DNA from: Candolleomyces eurysporus
Lineage: Eukaryota; Basidiomycota; Agaricomycetes; Agaricales; Psathyrellaceae
Direction of reading: 5' to 3'
Assembly: GCA_027579435.1 (NCBI GenBank)
Contig: JANBPK010001370.1
Coordinates: 1-18,969 of the forward strand
DNA: 18,969 nt
Shown here: positions 1 to 8,270 of the stretch, piece after piece
Layout: every line of letters begins with the position of its first letter
How positions within the stretch are numbered: position 1 is the stretch's first letter
Translations under genes and position numbers: made by a program
The notes under the pieces: generated by a model
What the model was told of the DNA's origin: nothing
The model's input: the letters and a program-made list of their open reading frames with translations, nothing else
Databases searched by the model: none

Positions 1-231
1 ATGAGGTATCGGAATATCCCCTCGACCGTCGTTGTAGCGTAAGACCATCTTCGGTGGAAGTGAGTGGGTGCTCATCGCTGGCGAAGGCGGCACATAGCCG
101 TCGATTTCGGTAGGGGCGCTGGTGGGAGAGTATACCTCTACTGGGTCGTATTGTTGGACCCAGTACGCTGTCCTCTCGCGGGCAGACATGAATTCCCTGT
201 AAGCTTGTGACGAGATGGTGTACTCGGTCAT
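1..231 (-). CDS. 5' end of an uncharacterised fungal gene, cut by the window edge
   Basis: An ATG at 231 (reverse strand) opens a frame that runs uninterrupted to base 1, giving 77 residues with no stop. The N-terminus begins MTEYTISSQAYREFMSARER, followed by an aromatic stretch (AYWVQQYDP) and a Pro/Ser/Thr-rich segment, and ends near PKMVLRYNDGRGDIPIP at the edge. Composition and codon use look like real coding sequence. I do not recognise a characterised domain. The opening Met-Thr-Glu-Tyr followed by an aromatic/basic helix resembles the start of some hypothetical basidiomycete proteins, which is an impression and not a database result. The frame could be interrupted by an intron beyond the edge. 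No function is proposed. Confidence 0.6.
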   Translation of the reverse strand, partial: MTEYTISSQAYREFMSARERTAYWVQQYDPVEVYSPTSAPTEIDGYVPPSPAMSTHSLPPKMVLRYNDGRGDIPIPH

Positions 232-3181
232 CAGAAAGGTAGGCGTTAACTTTAAGACTCGTTAGCGAACAGGAACGAAGTTATAGGGAAGAGACAACGG
301 ACTATAGTCGGCCAAGGAGAAAAAAGCGGCCAATCATTCAGGGAATGGCTTTATAGCGCGAGAAGAACCGAGTCACGCAAGCGAAGCGGGAGAGGGGGTT
401 GACGTTCTCAGTAATTGTTCCCCATAGCCCAAACCTTATGAATGGCAGGTAGCTGGGACCAAAGACCGGTGGACCGCGATAATCAACAGCAGTTGGCTGG
501 ATAAGATCACAACGTGTTCGCCTCGAGGCAAGCTGGATCTCAGCGGGAGTCAGCGCGGAGTTGACAAGACCAGTCTAAGAAATCTGCCTCCGAAGTCCAT
601 CGCGAAGACCTCTGGATATGGGACCCAAAAGCCCTGGACCCCAGCCGCGAAGAGTCTCGTATTAGCAGGTTCTTGAAGCATGCTCCACTGGAGAGTTACA
701 GACAAGAAAGGTAGACTTCGGGAACTCCTCATCTATTCCGCTTTTCTTACATAATCTTCTTTTTTCTCTCGGTTCGCCAATGTCAAGCGGGCGCCTTCAA
801 CCGCTTTTCTTCTTCTAACCACTAGGCGAACAAACTCAAGGTCCTGCCGCTCCCGAACCTGACCTCGTTGCATCTTCACAGAGTTTTTAACTGCAAATGT
901 GGGTCGATTTGCAGTTATTTTCAAGCGCATGACATACTAGTTCCCGAACGCGCCGTATTGCTGGGCCCATGTCGTGGCGATGAACACCGGTGCTCCCTCC
1001 TTGCTGTAAGTGCAAATTTTCAGACACTTCATCCAGCTGATACACTTGATAAAGCACACGTAGACTTGCTTTGCATCTGTTCTATCATTCAGATGACCGT
1101 CAAGGAAGGACTGAGTGACTGACCACCCGTCATCTGTACTGGCCCCGAAATGAAAGCATCGAGCGCTGAAGCCTAGGACCATCTAACCAACTCTGGGTCT
1201 CTGGCTCTATCACCCGCTAGATTAAGCCACTGCAACTCGGTGACCTTGACTCGGTCAGTCCTGCCCCATTCCAGTTCTTGACGTACTTGGGCCGGCCGTT
1301 TACTCTGTATCTCATCTGGAACCTCGAACCGCTGCCCTCCCACTTCCTCTGCGATCATGATTCAAAGCCGCTCTGAACAGCATCTAGCTCGTGCACATGT
1401 TGTCGTGACTACGGTTAATCTCTGCGTAAACCCCTGCCACATCGAACCGATGCACCACACTCCCGGTTTCGCACAATCAACTCCGAGCAGTTAGCGAAAT
1501 GAAAGGATGCAGTTTACGGTAGTGCCTGCCCGGGAAAATGGTGTGTTCCCACTGACGACGACCCGCATCTATCAGCAATCACCTGAACAGTGAACTCCAC
1601 CTCCTATTGTAACCTGTTACACATCAATCCCAATGACTAGTGTTGACTTCAAGGGTAATTAATGATGTATAGCCCGGTCGTGTCGAACGGCGGTTGGTCT
1701 TCATGCCCGAGTTGTGAAGTCCATAAATTAAATACGATCATTCTTTCGCCAGCGACCTGGTTAGAGGCTGATTCGATCTCTACGGACCAATAGCCGTCCT
1801 AGATGGAAACTTCAGACTAGCTTTCGGAGACGAAACACTGCTCTCTTGCGCTTTGACTCTGGTTGATTGCTTTGTCCTAAACTGTATCATTCACTTGGCT
1901 TGTGATCCCATATAGCCTTTAGCATCCTGCTGGCTGGCCAGTGACTTGGCATGGCACGGGTACTTGTCCTAATTCAGTAAACCGTTGCGGCCCTTTTCCG
2001 AGGGCCAGTGGAGTCACAGGTGCACAACCGCGTGGAGTGTAACGTCGGAAAAACCGCTTCCTCAAACTTAACTGCAGAAGCTACACACGCTCTCAGATGA
2101 TAACGGCAGGCCCAGGGACCATCGTCATGATATACGCAATGCGAGTACCTTCCTCTATCTGACAACCAACGGGATTAACATTAGCACTCGCCACATTGGT
2201 TCTCCCAAAAACCCAGGGTAGGGGAGCTAGATGCCTCGTTCTTCCTCGCGACGAATGATTCTGTCTATCAATGTTCAAGTCTCTGCTTCCCGTTACTTAA
2301 TATCTTGCCAACGTTCTTCAACAGCATTGTGATGTATGTGATAAACCTAACGTTGCTTGACTCAAGTAGGAGGGACTCGTGTCGTGTCGCGTCTACAATG
2401 ACACCGTCATTTCATTCTAGACCAACCACAATCCCATTCGGCTTGCTCGCGATGCTACACACCGTCCGTATCGGTAAGAAAAAACGGGGGGAGTGGGGGA
2501 ACGTGGATGATCAAAGCTGCGCGTATGCATCTGATACGCCAGTTTCTTGGTCTTGGACGCGTCCTTTCCTTGAAGAACGTACGAACATACCCCATTTTCG
2601 AACCGGTGAGTGAATTCTGCGAATGCACCAATGGGCTACAGACTGAGGAAAAAATAGCTCCAGTGTGTACGGAGCAGAACATGGAGAGGAAGGTCCTCAT
2701 GGTCTAACTTTAAAGCTGATTGAAGAGGAAAGTATACCAATTTGCGCATACGTCGGCAAGAACAGACTGCCACAGGATCTGGATACAACGACCGCAAGCC
2801 CCCTAACTAAGCGAGTAGTGGGCAAATGCTCCTCATGACCGCTGGAATGCGGTATATCGGCGCGTCATCCACCTCCAACCATCCTCAGGCTACCGCCCGC
2901 TTCTCCGCCCGATCTGGACTTTCGTTTTTGGCGACCTTGTCCTACATACCCCTTTTGGTTTCTGTTGGCCTGCAGGTGGCCGCGTTCAGCGACGGCGGTT
3001 GTTCGTCTCTGTGACTTCTCAATCGTTTTCGAACAATCCTTACGACATTGGACGGCAGTGGGCAATTCTTCTTTGACCACATTCGAAATTATCAAACGGT
3101 GTATTGACTACGAGATCAGGGTATATGTCCGGCGAGGACATCGATGGGGAGCCTAGTAAGGTACTACTAGATGAAGCATAA
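232..3181. other. Long stretch without a convincing gene
   Basis: Nearly 3 kb holds only short open frames (at most 102 codons, many starting at non-ATG codons) on both strands, with no recognisable domain. The first few hundred bases upstream of 231 presumably contain the promoter of the edge gene. An AT/TATA-like tract (ctttatagcg, about 349-358) and a CCAAT motif (about 331) lie there, but neither can be assigned with confidence. I saw no tRNA, rRNA, long direct repeat or terminal inverted repeat. Decayed mobile DNA or an untranslated transcript cannot be excluded by eye. Confidence 0.5.
1173..1358 (-). CDS. Weak candidate for a small spliced gene
   Basis: An ATG at 1358 opens a frame (MIAEEVGGQRFEVPDEIQ...) that can be read unspliced for 61 codons to 1173. 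It also contains a textbook small-intron signature: donor GTACGT at 1286, an ACTGAC-like branch site, and acceptor GCAG ending at 1230. That is 57 bases with phase preserved. A partly overlapping open frame lies just downstream on the same strand (937-1182), so this could be the start of a two- or three-exon gene. No domain is recognisable, and a 61-codon frame can occur by chance. Treat it as a candidate only. Confidence 0.2.
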   Translation of the reverse strand: MIAEEVGGQRFEVPDEIQSKRPAQVRQELEWGRTDRVKVTELQWLNLAGDRARDPELVRWS

Positions 3182-5849
3182 TCATGTTTTTACAGCACTC
3201 GGCGCTGCCTTGACCTCCTTCGGACACCAATAATAAACGCCTGTTTTCGACAAATCGTAACCACTGGGCATTTCTTGACGAGCCGCTTTCCATAATTTCC
3301 ATATAGAGAGCGCGATTGCACGCTTTGTTGATCCTTTTCGACAGTCGTGTGGCGACGATACTCGAGCTCGACGCACAGTCTCTCTGGAGCGGGCCTACGA
3401 ATTGGCGACTCTAATGTATACGCCTGTGCCAACGACTCGGAATCAAGCATTTCCACCGAGTCACACGGGTGTCATCGTCCTCGTCCAAGTGCTTTGCTAG
3501 TTCATGCAAGATCTGAAATTGAAATGAACGATGAGCACGAGGAATCGGCGAGGCAAAGGAAACGTACGGCGTGGCGCCAGTCCATAGCCAGACGCTTGTT
3601 CTTCCGACAAGTCAGGCATTCAACACGTTGATTATCTTCGTCGAGCTCCTTCCAGGTGGTTGTCTTTGGGTCCTTCCCCAGCACGTTGATTATGGCGCTC
3701 GCGCATTCAGAAGCAGCCTCGTCGAATTCTAATTGAGAGTCATGACATTTAATCCACCAGCAATTCGGGTCCCACTGCTCCTCCTCTGGCACCTTTCCGT
3801 GCTTGGAACTCAAGCGCTCGTGCAAAACGACATGGGGGAAAAGGAGGAGTTCACTTAACTCGGCGGGCACTGATTGCAGTCGGAAATAGTTGTTGCTGGT
3901 TCCAACACGGCTGGATCGGGAGCTGGGCCCTTACCCTTCTTCGATGTGCCTTTGCCACCCTTGGTTTTTCTCCCCGATTCCTGCTCTTGGGAAAGCAGAT
4001 CAAGCAAAATGCTGATGACGTTCTCCAACCAGTTCTTCACAATTTCTGGGATTTGGTCCAGATGGGCTAGTATGCAGGCCTGGGTCACATCTTGTGTTGG
4101 AGGGGTGTCGTAGATGAGTGTCCTGAAAGGTTCAAGTTTTGTTAATAGTTGCGGAGGAGCTGTTATTGCCAGACCTCTGTGATTGAGGAAATATTCGTAG
4201 ACCAAGAAATGATTATGAGATCGGCTCCTGACAGCTCCGCCCATCTTTTCCCTGTATCATAGATTTTTCACCTCTTCAAGGACCTCAATAAGCTTAGGCT
4301 TGAGGGCTTCCCACCCTGCAGCAAAAAGGAGATTAATGGCCATCCACAACAAGAGTGCCCGAAAGCAACGACTACCTTTTTCGGTATTGAGATTAGACCC
4401 TTTGAAGCCTGGCAGCGTTTCTATAGCATCTCGGGACAAACGCGCGAGGTCGTCGGCGTATCCTGAGAGAAATCATGATAGAATGAGGTCGGCGGGCTTC
4501 ATAAGGACGGAGTGGGTTCTCACCAAGTGCCGCTAACCTTTCTAAAAGTTCATAATCATAACGATCAGTTCAGCATGATATATGGTGAGTACGAAATCGA
4601 CTTACGCTTCGACTCGAACATTGTGACCCGTCACGGCGTCCTTGTACTTCGCTGTCGCTATTGTCGATTCCCAGTCCAGAAAATCGCCCAACTGATGCGT
4701 TTCATTTAATGAGATCGTCTGTTGTGTTACCAAATCCTGGCTCACCCGTTTTCCCCTACCGGTAACCTTCTTCTTCTCCTGCCTGATGTACTCGAGTTGC
4801 GCTTTCAGTTGATCGGCTGAACGAGCCAACTCCTTCGACTTTCTCTCGCATCCTTCCCGGGAACAGACAAGGGTATAAACTTTTCAAGGTGACGTGAAGC
4901 GAGCACAAATGTAGATGCAATCAGGGATCATGAAACATACACGCTGTCCTTCCGAAAGCTAAAATATGGAACGATTGAGTAAAACTCACAGGTGCAGGCC
5001 TTGAAGTTGCTCTGGACAAATCTGGTGTGTGCAATTGCAGATTGAGAAAGCCGACATCGTAGGAAATGGACCACTTACTTTGTTTGTTTATCAAGGCAGC
5101 ATGTACAGACCCGCAAATAGCAAATCCACGAAATCCTTAGAGATTGCTATCGCAGAACTGAGAAAGGGAAATCAGGGTAAATGCAGCGTTCATCATTGCT
5201 ATCGTCCAGTTGCCACGCACCATGCATTTACGTCCGTAGAGTAAGTTGCCATACTGCAGCAACCTTAAGTCCTCAGGGCATTTCAGTGGTTCGGGTTTAA
5301 CAGATTCGAAAGCCTGTGCAGATTAACGCGAGGTTGGTCTGTGTTGCCAGGAAAAATCAAAGTATCTTGACCCCTTACCGACGTCCAGAGTGGTAGAGCG
5401 ATGGAGCGGTTCAATAGTAGCACACGCAAGTCTTTGTTCGCCCGACTTAGAGCAAGGAGGTCTCCTGGATCCGGATGGACAAATATCTCTAGGAGGATGT
5501 CGAAGGGCATCTCCACGATCAACCCGAGCTTTCCGCGCTTTCCCTTGACCTCGGCCCAGGTAGGACTGGGATCTAGTGTAGCGTTGCGAGATTCTTTGCT
5601 GGCAGCGCTACCAGAGACTGCAACCTTCTGTTTCTTCGGAATTGTCCTTCGGTCCGATCTTGGTCGGGTTGGCAATTTTGGTCCTGTGGTCGTTTTGGCC
5701 GTTTTGGCCGTGGTGGTCGTCTTCGTCGTTCTAGTCGCGCCAAAAATGTCGGGGGACACCTTGCTTGATTTATTTTCCGTTTGCTGCTGTAACCGAACCG
5801 ATGAGTGCGTCGAAATGGTGAGGTGGTCAAACTCAAGGTATATCGCCAC
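3182..5849 (-). pseudogene. F-box protein gene of the basidiomycete type, disrupted
   Basis: The F-box starts at about 5510 (MPFDILLEIF, then DLLALSRANKDLRVLLLNRS and LPLWTS), preceded by a Thr/Lys-rich low-complexity segment. F-box proteins are substrate receptors of SCF ubiquitin ligases. Exons that join in frame: the F-box exon to 5379; 5313-5221 (CPEDLRLLQYGNLLYGRKCM); 5146-5079 (Cys-rich, WICYLRVCTCC); then a poorly resolved part (5078-4880); 4879-4606; a possible 14-base microexon 4537-4524; 4462-4376; 4315 onward (GWEALKPKLIEVLEE); and 3567-3513 as a good intron followed by ILHELAKH. Two lesions break it. A TGA at 4259-4257 lies in frame between VKNL and YREKMGG. A one-base loss in the C run at 3867-3865 is needed to join CNQC to PAELSELLLFPHVV. 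A third shift seems needed near 3450, and the C-terminal frame is unclear. The 5' exon was not found: the frame runs to GTG at 5849, with a TGA just upstream. Sequencing error is the alternative to decay. Confidence 0.65.
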
Positions 5850-6197
5850 TCAGCTTTATCTGGCGTGCGTCCGGCTGATTGCCGGCGCTGAAGCGCTGCT
5901 CTCCTAAAGGAGCTCCCGCCTCTTGGTGCATCACATTGAGTGTCTGGAACCGACGCATGTCAGAATCATCACAACCGACTAGATTTTGCAGTGTTAGAGA
6001 CAACTCAGAAGCAAGCTCTAAGATGGGCCCCGCCAAAAAATCAGATGTAAGCACCACCCTCAGCGACTGGGCACTTATAGCTCTTACCAATGGTTAGAAC
6101 ACGTATGCTTGCGCGGCCGTTGGACCGTCAACGATGGCAAGCCTATAAAGCTCCTACCCTGTCCAACGCCTCGTAAGGCAACGACAGCAAGCCTAAA
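5850..6197. promoter_or_regulatory. Divergent spacer between the F-box pseudogene and F-box copy A
   Basis: About 350 bases lie between two divergently oriented F-box genes of different families. The last 125 bases (from about 6074) are related to the sequence just upstream of copy B: cttatagctcttacca here and cttacagctctcacca at 8220. They probably hold the proximal promoter and leader of copy A. The rest may contain the missing first exon of the minus-strand F-box gene, but I could not place it. No clear TATA box is visible. Confidence 0.4.
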
Positions 6198-6204
6198 ATG
6201 CTCC
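6129..6204 (+). repeat. Two copies, 50 bases apart, of a 26-base start-codon element
   Basis: A 26-base segment at 6129-6154 (caacgatggcaagcctataa...) recurs at 6179-6204 with about four mismatches. The second copy spans the start codon of F-box copy A. Only one copy is present before F-box copy B, at 8252-8277, again spanning the ATG. Copy A's leader therefore gained a local 50-base duplication, or copy B lost one. The upstream copy lacks the ATG because the T is replaced by A (ataaag against ataatg). Confidence 0.75.
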
Positions 6205-7884
6205 AGACACACGCAAAAAGGCAACAGCAGGAACTTCCGTACGAGATCTGGCTCCTCATTGCCTCATTCTTGCCGTGGACTACCGTTCAAAACTTCCTAT
6301 CGCTCAACCGTGCCTTCTTCAATCACATCCTTAGCGCGAGATATCGTGCCATCCATGTTGGGGAGTTTACCAACCCAGGAAGCTGCATAGCACTTGAGAG
6401 ACTACTGTACGCGAATTTCACTTTGTGAATATTCAAATCGTCACCAACAAAGCTACGATTATGATCTTTGTAGGGACCCTTTACCGGCTTGCTATGTGCG
6501 GACCCTGACTCTCCGCCCTGCAAGACTTCTATCGGTTCCAACTCCAATCTCTCTCTCTTCAAGCTCACCAGCCAGGCAAAGGAGGAAGCGGACAGAACCG
6601 CCGTCGCGCACTCATGATTTAGGAGAACAGGACATGACGCCGATACCTCGAGACGTTCTACTCGCAATCATGTCCAACATGACCCAGATAACGGCGCTCA
6701 CCATCGAGTGCTCCGAAGGAGAGATTAATGCTCCAATGTGGGATCCATATTTTTCTGAAGTCTTAGGTACAGGGTGGCAAGCGTTTGCTTCGACTTTGGA
6801 ATCCCTCGTGCTCAATGTACCAAATGACCTGTTGGGTCAGCCTACACGTTGGATGTTCCCACCCCAGCCTCTGCCGCACCTTCAAGAAATCATCCTCCAC
6901 CTGACATGCTCTGATTCTGAACGGGAAGTTCACAATCGTATCATTGATTCATCACTACTCCCTTTCCTTAATGCCAACAACCGTGCCAAATCTTTGGCAA
7001 TGACCTTCGCCTCAAAAGATTTCGACATTGCTCGACTCTTTGATGGGCTGAGCTCCTTTCCCTCCTTATTCAGGCTGAACATCGTATGCCCCTTTTCAGA
7101 CCCGGTAGTCACTACTCCAATTTCCAACGCAATCCACAGCTTCGCATCGACGAGGGCGCCCAACCTTCAAGAACTGTCACTGGAACTGACATCCACTTTA
7201 CTGGCATCCACACTCTCTTACCAGACAACTGGAAGCCTAAAAATGCAACCTCGAAATTTGCGGGTGTGCGCCAGTGACAAGATAACGTCCAATACCACCG
7301 GTGAGGTGTTTTTCGCCACCTTGTCGACCTCCATCGAAAAGATGGTTCCCACTTTGAGGGAGATTGACATCTGCAACGTTATTCTTTCCTTGAACCAGTT
7401 CAGGGATATGATACGCCTCTTTCGGTCTTCGGAAACCCTTTCTGCCCTACACCTATCCGTCGAGGAACTCTTGCCCGAAGTATTTCTATCCACATCGAAC
7501 GCCCTTCCAGACCTCCAACGTTTCACCGTTCGGTACGAGTTCCTCAACATCAATCTATTTTCGGAATTCCACTGGCACCGGGGACACCAGGCCAGTCGGA
7601 AAGTTGGAGTCATTGCACCACCCACCGTGGTTCAGGTTCGTCACAGCAAAACAAATTTTGAAAAATACGACCAACTGACAGCGATGTACCTTCAGTTTAT
7701 CCAAGCAAAACAAGTTCATAGTTTTGCCCACTGGGGTTTGGAACATCTTCGCATCCAGCCTTTGAGGTACCCGCCATGGATTTCTTGCAAGCAGGCGATT
7801 GCGGAGACTTTTCCCAACGTCAAAACGTTCAATGGTGCATCTCGAGAGGAATATCTGTCTTGGAATTACATGAACCGCATCTAA
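6198..7884 (+). CDS. F-box / leucine-rich protein, tandem copy A
   Basis: Predicted exons are 6198-6406, 6474-7635 and 7696-7884 (introns of 67 and 60 bases), giving 519 aa. The F-box is at residues about 11-55: ELPYEIWLLIASFLP, then TVQNFLSLNRAFFN and a basic ARYR. The rest is rich in irregular leucine repeats (LQELSLELTS, LSALHLSVEEL, VKTFNGAS), as in the LRR-like substrate-binding regions of fungal F-box proteins. By family it would be an SCF ubiquitin-ligase receptor, but its substrate cannot be inferred. The start is supported because copy B begins at the equivalent ATG. Intron 1 joins ERLL to DPLPACYVRTLTL in frame. Intron 2 (7636-7695) has GTTCGT...TTCAG borders, matches the position of copy B's intron, and has no stop, so it can also be read through as 20 extra residues. 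Confidence 0.85.
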
Positions 7885-7894
7885 CTATATTACT

Positions 7895-8125
7895 AGTAAT
7901 ACACACCCAGATGATTCGCCTCAATATATACTGCTGTCACCTATTAGACGAATACACACCTAGACGATCTGTACAAATCCACGCGAGTTCTCTCGCTCAA
8001 AGGTCACTGAAGTATTACACCAGACGTCCTCTCTGAAAACTCCACTTCCTTGGGGCACACTTCAGAGCTTGAGTTGCAGACTATGCAATACGACGACACA
8101 CGCGATATCTCTCCGCCAAGAGCCA
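7895..8125 (-). pseudogene. Decayed duplicate of the 3' end of the PIG-M gene
   Basis: This spacer aligns by eye, in order, with the 3' end and downstream flank of the PIG-M gene (about 9998-10220). Matching blocks include cacgcgatatctctccgcca (8099-8118) against cacgcgatacctctccgcca (10198-10217), one mismatch in 20. Others are gatctgtacaaat against aatctgtaccaat, cgagttctctc against cgagtcctctc, tgaaaactccactt against caagaactccagctt, and acacccagatgattc against atacccagaccgtca. The equivalent of the PIG-M stop-codon region also aligns, with small indels. Several indels break the coding frame, so it is a relic left by the tandem duplication and not a gene. Its orientation matches PIG-M (minus). 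Confidence 0.8.
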
Positions 8126-8270
8126 CCTATTTCGAGTGGCAGGCATTGAAAGGTTTGAGTATGAGAAAAGTGACCATGATCCAAATTAGACCGCTTCCAT
8201 AAGCATCATTCCCAACGCGCTTACAGCTCTCACCACGTCCACTACATCGGGCAACGATAGCAAGCCTATA
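8126..8270 (+). promoter_or_regulatory. Leader and promoter region of F-box copy B
   Basis: Between the PIG-M relic and the copy B start. From about 8190 it resembles the sequence before copy A: taagcatcattcccaacgc against taagcaccaccctcagcg, and cttacagctctcacca against cttatagctcttacca. It ends in the 26-base element over the ATG (8252-8277). No clear core promoter motif is visible. Confidence 0.5.

Larger units (their letters stand above)
6074..8125 (+). repeat. Upstream unit of a direct tandem duplication
   Basis: The unit contains the promoter, F-box copy A and the relic of the PIG-M tail. Its counterpart runs from about 8220 to about 10220. Offsets between matching points are 2073 at the start codons, 2068 at the stop codons and 2099 in the PIG-M tail, as expected for one duplication with later indels. 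Offsets upstream of the start are larger (about 2146) because copy A's leader has the extra 50-base repeat plus about 23 further bases. Boundaries are approximate. Confidence 0.75.

Noticed and set aside
550..930. Adjacent minus-strand open frames (60 and 65 codons)
   Set aside because: Short, no domain, no convincing splice signals joining them; compatible with chance.
937..1182. Minus-strand 81-codon frame containing a protein-like stretch (EGAPVFIATTWAQQYG)
   Set aside because: No recognised family and no clear junction to the candidate exon upstream; mentioned only as a possible continuation of the weak gene at 1173-1358.
2305..2707. Three overlapping open frames on both strands
   Set aside because: The 102-codon plus frame starts at a non-ATG codon; none has a domain, and overlaps on both strands suggest chance openness.
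5401..5907. 168-codon plus-strand frame with a Val/Leu-rich hydrophobic run
   Set aside because: It is the antisense shadow of the F-box exon; the hydrophobic run is the complement of the Thr/Lys-rich low-complexity coding.
6140..6150. CCTATAAAG as a TATA box for F-box copy A
   Set aside because: It is part of the 26-base element whose other copies overlap the start codons, so it is more likely a duplicated leader sequence than a core promoter.
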